DNA of 64,000 nucleotides from Sabellastarte sp. h YS-2021 (lineage: Eukaryota; Annelida; Polychaeta; Sabellida; Sabellidae). The notes under the pieces are model-generated. The model was not told the origin of the DNA, did no database searches, and saw nothing but the letters and a program-made list of their open reading frames with translations. The stretch lies in contig OZ024929.1 in NCBI GenBank assembly GCA_964017235.1, positions 25,541,464 through 25,605,463 of the forward strand. Reading direction: 5' to 3'. The translations under genes were made by a program, and so were the position numbers. This document shows, piece after piece, positions 44,633 to 55,590 of the stretch (its first letter is position 1; the number at the start of each line of letters is the position of its first letter).

Positions 44633-45671
44633 ATGATTAACGTACAAGTTTTTAAATAACATTTCATGAATTTATGATTTGAAGGTTGGGCCCACTACTT
44701 TCACTTTGTGATTAATACTGTCAAAATGTTTGTTTAAATATAATTAATTTTTCAGATACTGCCATTAATTTACTTAAAGAAAATATAAAATTGAAATGTA
44801 AAGCAACATTTGGCTGTTTAAATGCATTTATTAATAAATATGACTGTTTAAATACATTTATTAATGTTGTACATTTACTGACATTGATGAACCTTGTCAT
44901 ATATTAACAAATGTCAATAAAAATGTCTGATGTTGATTTACATATTTTAAGATACACTCCTATTAAATGTAAAACACAAGACCAAAATCATTAGGTTTTC
45001 TAACTAGAGTGGTTAATTTGAAACCTTCCAAATAAATATACGAATATGTATGTACGTCAACATTGAAATGTTTATTTACATTAATTATCATTGATTTAAA
45101 TTATTAGCCATGAAATTTGATAAATATTGATTTTAATGTAAACTTAAACTTATCCCACATTTTAATGGTTGAGGTATTACCATTAATAGGTTCTTTCATA
45201 CATCAAACTGATGTTTAGGAACATTAGAAAAATTTCCAATATTCATTTTAATTCACATTTATTTTATGTTTATAAATGTTTAGGTGTCATCAAAGATGGC
45301 GGTGAGCAATAATAGGGGATTTTAAGGAACTTATAAAATAATTATTCAACATATAACACCCAATAATAGGAATTGAATGAGCGCTCAATTTTGAAGCCGC
45401 TATCTCTCAAGTTTAGACATAAAAATGATATTCTCATGCTTTGAGAGCCCTTCTTTATGATGTTATTTGTACTTTTTGTATTTAAACTTATGCTGCATTG
45501 ATGATATTTGTATAAAGAAACATTAATAAACATTAAAATTTTTTTAATTCCTCAACGTTTATATACATTGCAAATACTAACATTGATATACATTTACAAA
45601 ATAAATGTTTATAAACATTTTAAATCTAAACGTTTAAGTCATTTTCATTTTTAAACCTAATATCAACCTTT

Positions 45672-45720
45672 CAATGTGTATGTCTATAAACATTTATAAA
45701 CATATGAAATGCTCACTGGG
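45672..45720 (-). repeat. Right terminal inverted repeat of the 5.1-kb unit
   Basis: ATAAACATTTATAAACATAT, then GAAATGCTCACTGGG at the very end. Partner of 40,592-40,640. Confidence 0.8.
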
Positions 45721-45815
45721 ATATAAACCTGCAGGAAAGTGCTGAAATCCACCTACAAAAATTATCATTAGGGTCACTAATATCGGAATCCCTGACAACC
45801 ATGGTTCGCCTTTGG

Positions 45816-45873
45816 GTTTATAACCTCAAACCATGGTAAAATTCTGTGTATACCATGGTTTTGAGGGTATTAC
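45816..45873. repeat. Small hairpin with ACCATGGT
   Basis: GTTTATAACCTCAAACCATG plus GT at 45,816-45,837 and ACCATGGTTTTGAGGGTATT plus AC at 45,852-45,873 pair with three mismatches around a 14-base spacer. Another ACCATGGTT lies just upstream. Possibly a MITE remnant. Confidence 0.6.
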
Positions 45874-46049
45874 TCCTATTCTAACTATTTTATTGTTATT
45901 AATAATTTCATATTTGATAATAAAACAGATTTTATTACGGGCGTGTCATCCATTATTAATTGCAGAGGGTTAATATCAGCGAACATGTATACAGGGATTT
46001 TACTATCTCGACCAATATACTATTTGGACACAAATATACAGTGAGATAA

Positions 46050-46790
46050 ACATTGCATAAAAGCAGTAATAAATGAGATATAACCAAAAAACACAAAATC
46101 TGTGACCTTATGATTCCAGTTTGACCCATAAGGGAGGGCCAGGGGTAAATATGACGAGCTTTATAGACTCCATGTGTATGATTTGCTGTCACCTCCCAAT
46201 ACATTGAAAAGTTGTAAAAAATAAAGGAGATAAACCAAAACCACAAAATCTGCATTTTATGACCCAAGTTTCACTCCTTAGGGGGTCAGAGGGTAAATCT
46301 GGCCAGCCCCTGTATAATGTTTCTTATTACCTCCTATTGCATCCAAAATTTGTAAAAGCCATAATAAGGGGGGGGGGGGGGGGGGGGGCAAAACACAAAA
46401 TCTGCAATTTTATGTCTCCAGTTTGACCCACGGGCAAGGAGTAAACCTTACCAGCTTTCTAAAATCCCTGTATTTTTTTGCAATTACCCTTGAATAAATT
46501 CAAAAGTTATAAAAGCAGTAACAAAGGAGATAAAAGGCAAAAACACAAAATCTGTGATTTTATGACCCCAGTTTGACCCACAAGGAGGGCCAGGGATAAA
46601 TCTGAGTGGATTTTTAGACTCTTTGTATATGGTTTCCTATTACTTCTAAATACATGTTAAGGCCCTAAAAGCAATAATAAAGGAGATAAAAATGAAAAAG
46701 AAAAATATTTACAATTTTATGACCCCAGTTTGATCTATGGGCGGCAGGGGTAAAGCTGTCTTTCTTAACTACCTGCATATGGTTTCCTAC
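46050..46790 (+). repeat. Family E cassette array (~150-bp units), first part
   Basis: Units marked by CACAAAATCTG at 46,092, 46,242, 46,394 and 46,544 (spacing 150-152 bp) plus a diverged fifth. Each has 'atgaccccagtttgaccca', 'ggagggccaggggtaaat', 'tatggtttcctattac' and 'agcagtaataaaggagata'. One unit holds an 18-base G run at 46,371-46,388. The array is cut by two insertions and resumes at 48,345 and 49,438. Confidence 0.85.
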
Positions 46791-48344
46791 AGGAGCTGGA
46801 CAAATCGGCCCTTTACCAAATCAGCCCTTGGCAAATCGGCCCCCTAAAAAAGTCGGCCCTCGCCAAATTGGCCCCCTAAAAAAATCATCCCCCAAGTTAA
46901 AAACAAGCATGAAAAGCATCACATATTTATTTACAGTAAACACACTAAGAAGCACCAAGCGGAAAAACAAGCATCACATCTATTTATTTACAATAAACAC
47001 ACTAAGACACACTAAGCTGGAAACAAGAAAACAAGTACCACATATATTAACAAAAGAAGTAAGTCTAATTATCAGAATTTTCTGAGGGTCTTGGAGGCAT
47101 ACATTCTCCTGACCTTCTTCTTTGCCTCTTCCCTTTCTCCCTCTTTAGTTTCTTGGCTGAAAGGAGTGTTACCTGTAACTTAATAAACTGTGACTCCTCC
47201 CACAGAAGGTCAATCAACAGGTATAGATTCAATTGGTTGCCATGGGCATTTGAGTTCAGTCTTCGGTGCCAGCTTTCTACATCATTATTTGTACGGATGG
47301 CTTGAAGAAAGACACTCCAAGATGCTGGATCCCAAACATCACTGTCAATCCATGTTCTTTGTATGTAGTCCACTAACATCCGTAATTGGCTTGTAGAAGC
47401 ATCTCCGGCCAGTTCTTGAAGCATAGTTGGTATATGCTCTTCTGGTAGGAAGGGAAGAGCAATGAGTCTTCTGCAGTATCTGTTGGTTGGTCTATCATTG
47501 TAGTAGGCTGGAAGCAGTCAGAAAGACTTTATATATGCCACCACAGCATTTGCCCAATGGAAGGCACATCCCTTTCTTTCAGCCTCAGGTAAAACAGACT
47601 CAGCAGCTTTCCAGATAGCCATCTCAAAGTCCATCACTAGCCTCTTTACAGATGGCTCCCCGGGCAGAAGTTGCCGAACAGATCTTAGCATATCCTTATA
47701 GTCCCTCCTGTTTCTAGTTGACATCAAAACAAATAACAGAGGCACTTGTTTGGTGTCACCTACCTTCTGAAGAAATGCATGGATGGAGTATAGTTGTGTG
47801 AATGGGGCCCTGACCACCTTGAATGTACCATCCATATACCAGGTTTTGCCCCTTGGGAGAAGCTGTAACATCTTATCTGTGGCAAAGAGGTCGCTTTCCT
47901 TGGACACTGAGATCATCTCTGAGGAAGTTTTCTGGGATATGTTCTCTATCTCAAAATCAGGTGACTGTGGATGTTTGGGGCGTGACCTTTCTCTGTGGCA
48001 GTTTGCTGTCCTTACAAGGTTACTAGCTTAAGTGTTAAACAAACAGTATTAGGCATTAAAAGGTGATGTTCCCTTTGATGGCCATGCAGAGGATTATATC
48101 ATCTCCCCCTTGTAGGCATCAAAGAGAACAATATAGGCATTATAGTTGGTATCTCCACAATTTAATACAAATAATTAATATTATTACTATGATAATTATT
48201 AATTTTATAATTTTATCTCACAGATAACCCCAATGTATATGGGTTGTTGTGAAAAAAAAACATAAATCATATGTACACTTATCTATCTATATCTAGGGGG
48301 CCGATTTGACCATAAATTATTTTATAGGGGGCCGATTTGATTCG
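46791..48344 (-). mobile_element. Mutator-like (MULE) DNA transposon
   Basis: A 1,554-bp insertion flanked by TTTCCTAC (46,783-46,790) and ATTCCTAC (48,345-48,352), 7 of 8 identical, a size usual for Mutator-like elements. Both ends carry the word CAAATCGGCCCC(C)TA in opposite orientation, several times at the left end. Inside is a broken MULE transposase on the minus strand. It is shorter than a full MULE and lacks the N-terminal part. The family E array continues without loss across the insertion point. A worn piece of similar end sequence is at 50,846-50,890. Confidence 0.85.
47065..48030 (-). pseudogene. MULE transposase, broken
   Basis: On the minus strand the frame is open from about 48,030 (NLVRTANCHRERSRPKHPQS, DFEIENISQKTSSEMISV). 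It continues through TWYMDGTFKVVRAPFTQLYS (first catalytic Asp), LLFVLMSTRNRRDYKDML, VKRLVMDFEMAIWKAAESV (second Asp) and KGCAFHWANAVVAYIKSF. A TGA at 47,518-47,520 interrupts it. The same frame then reads NRYCRRLIALPFLPEEHIPT and TNNDVESWHRRLNSNAHGNQ, the typical C-terminal block, ending in a basic tail (KKLKREKGKRQRRRSGE). Such enzymes cut and paste the element. The N-terminal FLYWCH-like DNA-binding part is missing. One stop and the truncation make it non-functional. Confidence 0.88.
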
Positions 48345-48469
48345 ATTCCTACTACCTCCCAATACTAGTAAAAATAGTAATGAAAGAGCCAAAAACAATG
48401 AATCTGAGATGTTCTGACCGCAGTTTGAAGCATAATCACCTTTCTAAAATCCCTGCACATGGTTCCTAC
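48345..48469 (+). repeat. Family E array, middle part
   Basis: One unit that continues the array after the MULE: TACCTCCCAATACTAG, then 'aatgaatctgagatgttctg' and 'aaaatccctgcacatggttc'. Its end GGTTCCTAC (48,461-48,469) is the left target duplication of the next insertion. Confidence 0.8.
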
Positions 48470-49437
48470 GAATCAGGGGAAAAAAGCCTGGTAAAAAAAA
48501 CATTGTTGAAAAAATGGCAGTGGAAAGAAAGCCTGGTCTATCTTGGAAAAGATGGGAAAAAGCCTGGTGTATTTTTTAGGTTTGATACATATCAAGATTA
48601 ATGATGAAGTAAACTAACACATTATTTTATTCATTTGTATACAAAATGTGTCTGGTACAAAAAAATTATTTTTCTAGTACAATTTATTTTATCAATATAG
48701 AATACAGAAATATGTAAAAATTATTATGCTTTTTAAGAGGTTGTTTTAAAATTATGTCAGTATATCATTAAAGGAAATGAAACTTTTTTCCAAACATGCA
48801 ATTATGGTTGGATTCCCAGGAAAATGTTGGATGTGTATGTCACTAATTGCGAGAAGGTATTGCCATATTTAAGAGACAATCCTGAGTAGATACAATGGTC
48901 CATTTGAAGTGTGCTCTGGTGTTCTTTTATCACCTTACAATAAAGAGTTTCTAGATTTGCAACTAAAGTTTGTTTTCCACTTCCAGGCTAACGGTGGAAC
49001 ACCTAAATTACTAATTGCAACTATATACAGCCCCTTGTTTTAGTCAGATTTCTTTGTGCTGAAGTCCACAGTGGGACTTCAAAGACTTCTCATTCCCTTT
49101 GACAATAATGAAAGGTTTTAATCTCTGTTCAAGACCCAAACCTGAGCAGGTATTTCATTCCCTTTTAACTGTACTATGGTGTTTTTTTATTAACTTGCAT
49201 TAAAGGGATTCTTAAGAGAGAGTGTGACTATAATAAACCATCTGAATCAAATGATTATAATAAATTAATGTTTTATTTCTACTTTATCATTAATCTTGAT
49301 GTGTACAGAAAAAAAAGAAACACTAGGCTTTTTTCCATGTTTTTCAAAACACACCAAGCTTTCTTTCCACCAGGCTTTTCTTCCACCAGGCTTTCTTTCT
49401 ACCATCATTTTTTCCACCAAGCTTTTTTCTGCGCACC
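48470..49437. mobile_element. Mutator-like non-autonomous element with ~150-bp inverted ends
   Basis: A 968-bp insertion flanked by perfect 9-bp duplications GGTTCCTAC (48,461-48,469 and 49,438-49,446). Inverted ends of about 150 bp contain repeats of GGAAARAAAGCCTGGTG and finish with ATCAAGATTAATGATRAAGT. Long inverted ends and 9-bp duplications are typical of Mutator-like elements. The interior (about 48,620-49,280) is AT-rich and codes for nothing I recognise. Open frames in the ends are repeat-derived. Confidence 0.85.
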
Positions 49438-49525
49438 GGTTCCTACTACCTCCCAATACATTCAAAACCTGTAAAAACAATAATAAATGAGACAAAAGCC
49501 ACAGTCGCCAATGTCCCCCAAAACA
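49438..49525 (+). repeat. Family E array, last part
   Basis: TACCTCCCAATACATTC, 'aacctgtaaaaacaataata' and AATGAGACAAAAGCCACAG resume the unit after the second insertion, then the similarity fades. Confidence 0.75.
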
Positions 49526-50615
49526 ACAGTAAACCACACAGGAGGGTTACCTTTTTATTATATACACAGAATATAAATATGTAAAATAATAAAATATACA
49601 ATACTAGCTATTAAAGGTCATAGGCAACGTTTTTCACAAAAATTGTGAAGTTCACTTAATTCAGTAGACAAACACCCTATAAGAATGAAAATGTGGTTTA
49701 TTTTAAGAAATATATGGTACAAGAGGCATAAATAGCATTAGAAAAATAAATATCACGAAGCAGAGTGAAAAGCCGACATATTGTTTTTCTCGTAGTAGAC
49801 GATTGTTACACCTGTTTAAAGATTATGTAAATGGTTTAATGTCAGTAAACACACGTTAGTTGCCACGTTAGTCAGTCTTTTGTTACTAAAATACAAGTAA
49901 ATTGATGTCTTATAATATTAAATGTCAGAGTTAATACCAGATGTTAATATACTCTTGACTAAATTAATCATAAATACAAGTAAATGAATATCTTATAATA
50001 CTAAATATCAGAGTGAAGTCTTAACTTGGATCATGAAATTACTATATAAATATTGTTGCCATCAACTTAAAATTTACCAAGTTACCATTAACTTATATCA
50101 CAGTTATATCACACACCACACAAATACATATAAAAGTTACAATAAAACAATTCATAAAGTTAAAAAAATGTAAGAGATAAGGGGATAACAGGGGGTCCGA
50201 TGAATTTAAGGTTTCTGATTACTACCTTGTATCAAAAATGCTCATAACTGGGCTAATTATAGCCCAATCACTCCTAAGATGTAATCAGTTCGAGATTTTG
50301 TAGTATTGACATATATTCAAAATAGTAGCCTCCTAGTTTTGCCGAGCGCTGTTGACAAGACGGAGAACCCTAAAAGAACTTACTTTTGATCATGTGACCT
50401 TTATAAAGGTCAAAGATCCAAAATTAACATGTGGAAAAATTATCCCATGCAACATATAAAACTGCCAAAAAGCTTCCCACTAACAAGGGAGATATTCAAG
50501 GGAGACAATAATGCGGCAGGGGCGGCAGAGGGGAAACTCAACATGAAAACAAATAAGCGCCATTTTCAAGGAACACTTCATGAGGTGTAGGTATTATAAC
50601 TATCAAAGACCACAC
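49526..50615. other. No gene recognised
   Basis: AT-rich DNA with an imperfect direct repeat of 'acaagtaaat' and 'tcttataat' words near 49,890-49,920 and 49,975-50,005. Short dyads only. Confidence 0.4.
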
Positions 50616-50617
50616 TA

Positions 50618-50715
50618 GGGCTTGAAGGGGTCCAAGGTCAAATGTGAACCCATCAAAAGATTCAAGCAACATAATTACCAACAAAATGTCTTCACATCCC
50701 AAAACTCTAACACTA
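50618..50715 (+). repeat. Diverged single family D cassette
   Basis: CTTGAAGGGGTCCAAGGTCA, then ATCAAAAGATTCAAGC and CATCCCAAAACTCTA match the order of family D (54,130-55,590). It suggests the family E array belongs to the same class of modular elements. Confidence 0.55.
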
Positions 50716-50845
50716 GCAGATCCGGGGGTTTCAACATTGAAACATTGAACATCCTGCATTGGATCACGCCTGCCACGGAAACATGACCCCACCCCCCATT
50801 TAAAGCTGGATCCCCCTGAAAAATGAGGGAGATACAGGGAATTAT

Positions 50846-50890
50846 TTCAAATCAGCCCTCGGCAAATTGACCCCTTAAACCTTGAGCCCT
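50846..50890 (+). repeat. Worn MULE-type end sequence
   Basis: CAAATCAGCCCTCGGCAAAT followed by TGACCCCTTAAACC resembles the left end of the MULE at 46,791. No partner end seen. Confidence 0.5.
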
Positions 50891-50944
50891 GCAAACTCAG
50901 TCCAAAGTTAAATAATAATCAATAAAATGTGATACAGTAAGAAT

Positions 50945-51060
50945 ACTTTTATAGCACTTAATCTCCATGAGATGACAGACTCTAGTAGGGCTAACATTTA
51001 TCTGTGAACAGTACATGGTTAAGCATATATCAAGTTAGCATCCCTAACTTGTAACCCAAA
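50945..51060 (-). mobile_element. CR1/L2-like LINE 3' UTR fragment
   Basis: On the minus strand it reads CTAGAGTCTGTCATCTCATG, then GAGATTAAGTGCTATAAAAG, the same 3' tag as at 8,391-8,429, preceded by a UTR-like stretch. No coding part. Confidence 0.65.
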
Positions 51061-51111
51061 ATATGGCAGATGACTCCATGTTTGGTCCAACTCAAGGCTT
51101 CTGAGTCAATT

Positions 51112-51221
51112 TATCGAGATACTAAGTCAATAAATTCAGATAGTTTAGTCAATTATCGAGTTAGTAAGTCCTTGAATCAAGACAGCCAAGTCAATATATT
51201 GAGTTACTAAATTGACGAATA
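51112..51221 (+). repeat. Short ~22-bp tandem repeat
   Basis: About five worn copies of AGTCAATWAATYGAGWTACT. AT-rich, no other signal. Confidence 0.65.
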
Positions 51222-51380
51222 GAAAAACATCATTCATGCTGGCCCTTCTATTGTTCTGTAGAAAATAAAAGTTTTTGATAAACATCATTTCAACACAAGT
51301 GATGTCTCACCGGGACGTCTTGCCACTCAACTCATGAGTCTAGCATGTCCCAGATTAGAACCAGTAACCACAGAGTTGAA

Positions 51381-51690
51381 GCTTCTCTTACATCCCATCC
51401 TACGTGTATATACACATATGTGTGCTGCAAATATTGTTGAAAAATATGAACGTAGCCTAGTAGTGGGGTAGCAGAGATTTGCACGTGCAAACAAGGAATA
51501 TTTTTCTGACAGGAGTGTCAGTACTTGAACATTAAAGAACAGACTGCTACTAGCAACAGATCCAACAGTGGGTTAATATGGATGCAAGGTACACGCGAGT
51601 GTATTGTACAGCACGTGCAAACCCTGCAAGTGAATGGGGAGACCTTGCAACACTTGCAAGGAAAATGCACATGCGCAAGTCTCTCATAAA
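51381..51690 (+). repeat. 310-bp tandem duplication, first copy
   Basis: Begins 'gcttctcttacatcccatc' and ends before the same words at 51,691. It contains 'ttgcacgtgcaaac', 'gctgcaaatattgttgaaaa' and 'atgaacgtagcct'. Roughly 85% identical by eye to the second copy. The opposite-strand frames of 115 and 86 codons in this block read through the repeat and match no family. Confidence 0.85.
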
Positions 51691-51998
51691 GCTTCTCTTA
51701 CATCCCATCATACATGTATACACACGTAAGTGTGCTGCAAATATTGTTGAAAAATATGAACGTAGCCTGGTAGTGGGGGAACGGGGATTTGCACATGCAA
51801 ACAGGGTGTGTTTTCCCAACAAGTGTATCAATACATGAACATTAAAGAACAGATTGTGACTAGCTACAGGCCCCACAGTGGGTTTATATACATGCAAAGT
51901 ACACGTCAGGGTATCTTACAGCATGTGCAAACAGTAGAAGTAAATAGGGAGAACCTACTGCACTAGCAAGGAGAATGCACGTGTGCAAGTCTCTCGTA
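51691..51998 (+). repeat. 310-bp tandem duplication, second copy
   Basis: Same order of landmarks as the first copy, ending near 'tgcaagtctctcgtaa'. A short inverted piece follows at 52,150-52,206 (minus strand CTCTTACATCCCATCGTACG), so at least one further copy existed in the other orientation. Confidence 0.85.
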
Positions 51999-52149
51999 AG
52001 TTACCCTTGAGATATGGATGTGTTTATAGACATACTGCATGCACGCAGAGAAAATGTGCATGTCAATTTTCAGTGCGTGGTCTGTGTGACCTTGAGATTC
52101 TGTTATAAATTCACAAGTGTACCTTAAGTGTGCCTTGCAAATCCGCCGA

Positions 52150-52206
52150 TTTTTCTCTGTAACCAGGACGTATGTGCACGTACGATGGGATGTAAGAGAC
52201 TCCAAA
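52150..52206 (-). repeat. Inverted piece of the 310-bp repeat
   Basis: Reversed it starts GTCTCTTACATCCCATCGTA and runs into CGTGCACATACGT, matching the start of the two direct copies. Confidence 0.6.
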
Positions 52207-52970
52207 TGTGTTCTTGTCTTATGTGATAATGCTGGGACTTTGTAAGCTCTGATTCCCATTTTGATCCATTCTTTGAATTAAACAAACCCTTGTGACTATA
52301 ACCACACATCTAAAACAGGGCAATCTCACTTTAGACTCATGTTTCTCAAATGTCACAATTAATTTAAAAAATGTTCAATGCATGCTTCATGACATGGTAA
52401 TAATAACCTTTTGCAATTCCATAAAGATACTTGTCTGCAAAAGAAAACACATGGATCATGACAATTAACCTGTCCAGTTCAGACAAAGTTTAGTTTAAGG
52501 CTGGAAGGCTTGATTTCCGAAAGTCCCTGTTTTAGGCCAATGTCTGGGGTTTTTACCAATAGTTTGAACCCAGTGTCCCAACTTCGTTCCACATTTTGTT
52601 TGCGGTCATACCCCTCCTTCTTTCGGGTGTACCAGAGAGTACTTATACCACAATGGTAGTTTCTGGTTGTTTCCATGCATTCCATGCTTTTCCTCCAATG
52701 ACAAATGACAACAATGTTCTCTTACTGTAAACAGAAAGTAGGAAAAGAGTCAGAGACTTACAGACCTGCTCAAAACCAAATCAATCAATACAAGTTATGG
52801 TCGCATGTAATATAATGTTAGATAGTTGAATGGTTTTGTCCACATTTTCTCGTCACAAATCAGCAGAAACAGTTAAAAATGTGTATACGATTTTTATGAA
52901 AACATTATGTATATTGGTTTACTAATTAAACATTGGATCCTTTGAAAGGCTAAGTGTTTGCTTAAATTCT
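52207..52970. other. No gene recognised
   Basis: Short open frames only. Confidence 0.4.
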
Positions 52971-52984
52971 CACTGACGTGCATG

Positions 52985-53221
52985 AGGGGGCCATGGTGGC
53001 AGAGTGGTAACACCCTCGCCTCCCACCTCTGACATCAGAGTTCAAATCCTGGCCCGACCTCAAGTGAGAAAGCTGGTAATTGCTTGCTGTTGGTCGGCAG
53101 TTTACACTGCAAGACCTTGACCACCTGTATGTACTGGTTTCCTCTGCCCTTCCAACTACTCGTCGTGATGTGACCTGTACAGTGTTGAAAGCGACGTAAA
53201 ACCCCGAATAAAAAAATAAAA
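52985..53221 (+). mobile_element. tRNA-derived SINE, older copy
   Basis: The A-box region TGGCAGAGTGGT and a worn B-box GAGTTCAAATCC lie in a tRNA-like head, followed by 'agtgagaaagctggtaattg', 'ttggtcggcagtttacac', 'tactggtttcctctgccctt' and 'gaaagcgacgtaaaacccc', and an A-rich tail. Target duplications CACTGACGTGCATG (52,971-52,984) and CACTGATATGTATG (53,222-53,235) differ at three positions, all C/T or G/A changes. The tRNA-like head is transcribed by RNA polymerase III in such elements, with movement by a LINE enzyme. Confidence 0.9.
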
Positions 53222-53235
53222 CACTGATATGTATG

Positions 53236-54089
53236 GACTAAGTGTTTTCTGAAATAGGAGCCTTCATGAAGGTTAAGACTTCCGTTCATTTCACACAGAC
53301 ATGCTCTGAAAGATCTATCAGAAGTGATGGCCAGGTGTAATTTGTACTAACGAGGTGGTAGTGTCAATTTGTCACTCGCAGCAGTCCACCGGGCCCCGTC
53401 ACATTAGTAGCTAAACAGCCGCAATTAGAGAGAAAAGAGAAATGAACCCAAATGACAGTGTCTGGTTTGTGTATTCACTGAGTGATGGGCTGACTGGCAA
53501 ATATCTCCTTCTTTAGGGGGCAGATTGTAGAGGTTTTGTTATGGACTGACAATGTTTTCAGCTTACAAAAGCCATTTTTGAATAAATACCAGCAAATTAT
53601 ACAGCCTAAAACAGAGATCTATGTTTACTGATGCAGTCTTCTATTTTCTGCTGGAAGGTGGTTCTTGGTAATCGTATGAAGCCAGGAGAGTAAGTTTTGA
53701 AGTTTCGGGAGTGGATATTTGTGGTCGAAAAGCTTCATGTCAGAGTTTTGTTTGGGGTATTTGACAATAGGAGAGTTTCAGGTCTGCACTGGGTTGATTA
53801 TACATAATTTGGGTTAAACGTCTCTTTCAACACATTCCATAAGTCATGTCATCAGAGGTAGTTTGTATGGTGGTGGAGAGCATCCCATACTAGTTGATCC
53901 AAGATTATACATTGTGAACCACCAGACCAGCTTAACAAGAGGATGTTGTTTGATTTGAATATATTGTCTCAAATGGATGGTGAGCTGATTGCCCTGGAAC
54001 TTAAATAGCAAGGAAGGTTCACATTACAAACATCATCCACCAAGGATGACAACCATAACTAGACCTATCGCATTGGAGAACCGATGCAA
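53236..54089. other. No gene recognised
   Basis: No motif in the open frames. A GC-richer patch near 53,390-53,400 (accgggccccgtcac) is not part of any repeat I see. Confidence 0.4.
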
Positions 54090-54129
54090 ATTGTATCCAC
54101 CAGAAGAAAACTCACCAAAGCCATTCTAA

Positions 54130-55590
54130 CATCGCTTAACCTTGAAGGAGAAGCCCAAGGTGAAATCTGACCATATCAAAAGATTCTTAGCCCATGATTT
54201 CCTATAGGTTGGTGTGACACTGCAAACCTCTAGCCCCAAGGGATACGAATAAGCAAGATATAAACACTAATTTTGGCAATCCTCATTTGACATTGAAAGA
54301 GAGGCCAAAGGTCAAATCCGATCACACCAAAAGATTCCCAGCCCATGATTTCCTAGATTTTGGTTTACCATTCCAAAGCTCTAGGACCAATAATAAGCGA
54401 ATTATAAGCACTTTTAAGTTTGGCTATCCTCATTTGACCTTGATGGACGGTCCAAGGTCAAATCCGACCACAGCAATAGATTCCCAGCACATGATTTCCT
54501 ATAGTTTGGTTTACCATCTCAAACCTCTAGGACCGATAATAAGCGAGTTATAAGCACTTTCAAGTTTGGCTATGCTCGTTTGACCTTGAAGGAGGAGTCC
54601 AAGGTCAAATCTGACCACATCAAAAGATTCCCAGCCCATGATTTTCTATAGGTTAGTTTACCATCTCAAACCTCTAGGACCAATAATAAGCGCGCTATAA
54701 GCACATTTAAGTTTGGCTGTGCTCGTTTGACCTTGAAGGAGGGGTCCAAGGTCAAATCCGATCACACCAAAAGACTCCCAGCCCATGATTTCCTCTAGGT
54801 TGGTTTACCATCTCAAACTTCTAGGACCAATAATAAGCGAGTTATAAGCACTTTTTAGTTTGGCTATCCTCATTTAACCTTGAAGGAGGAGTCCAACACC
54901 AAATCCAACCACACCAAAAGACTCCCAGCCCATGATTTCCTGTAGGTTGGTTTACCATCCCAAACCTCTAGGACCAATAATAAGCGAGTTATAAGCAGTT
55001 TTAAGTTTGGCTATCCCCATTTGACCTTGAAGGAGGGGTCCAAAGTCAAATCCGACCACACCAAAAGAGTCCCGGCCCATGATTTCCTATAGGTTGGTTT
55101 ACCATCCCAAACCTCTAGGACCAATAATAAGCAAGTTATAAGCACTTTTAAGTTTGGCTATGCTCGTTTGACCTTGAAGGAGGGGTCCAAGGTCAAATAC
55201 GACCACACCAAAAGATTCCCAGCCCATGATTTCCAATAGGTTGGTTTACCATCCCAAACCTCTAGGACCAATAATAAGCGAGTTATAAGCACTTTTAAGT
55301 TTGGCTATCCTCGTTTGACCTTGAAGGAGGGGTCCAAGGTCAAATCCGACCACACCAAAAGATTCCCAGCCCATGATTTCCTATAGGTTGGTTCACCATC
55401 CCAAACCTCTAGGACCAATAATAAGCGAGTTATAAGCACTTTTAAGTTTGGCTATCCTCGTTTGACCTTGAAGGAGGGGTCCAAGGTCAAATCTGACCAC
55501 ACCAAAAGATTCCCAGCCCATGATTTCCTATAGGTTGGTTTATCATCCCAAACCTCTAGGACCAATAATAAGGGAGATATAAGCACTTTT
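54130..55590 (+). repeat. Family D cassette array, exact 147-bp period
   Basis: CCAAGGTCAAAT-type starts lie at 54,155, 54,305, 54,452, 54,599, 54,746, 54,893, 55,040, 55,187, 55,334 and 55,481; from 54,305 on every step is exactly 147 bp. Each unit has 'gaccacaccaaaagattccc', 'cagcccatgatttcctatag', 'aataataagcgagttataag' and 'tcgtttgaccttgaaggag'. Units are close to identical apart from the first two or three. The 88-codon open frame at 54,287-54,553 is repeat read-through. Confidence 0.95.

Larger units (their letters stand above)
40592..45720. mobile_element. 5.1-kb inverted-repeat-bounded unit with a zinc-finger gene, family unknown
   Basis: The left end CCCAGTGAGCACTGCATATG and the right end reversed CCCAGTGAGCATTTCATATG continue into TTTATAAAYGTTTRTA, giving terminal inverted repeats of about 40 bp. 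The flanking bases AT on both sides could be a 2-bp target duplication. Inside are a broken two-finger C2H2 gene (42,068-43,237), ~240-bp direct repeats (40,840 and 44,050), a foldback element (41,171-41,576) and many ATAAACATT words in the right third. No known transposase motif is seen, so it is either non-autonomous or of a family I do not know. Nested insertion of smaller units is likely. Confidence 0.65.

Noticed and set aside
53035-53289. 84-codon minus-strand frame
   Set aside because: It overlaps the SINE at 52,985-53,221 and reads its body backwards.
54287-54553. 88-codon frame in the D array
   Set aside because: 147 is divisible by 3, so frames run through successive units; no protein signature.
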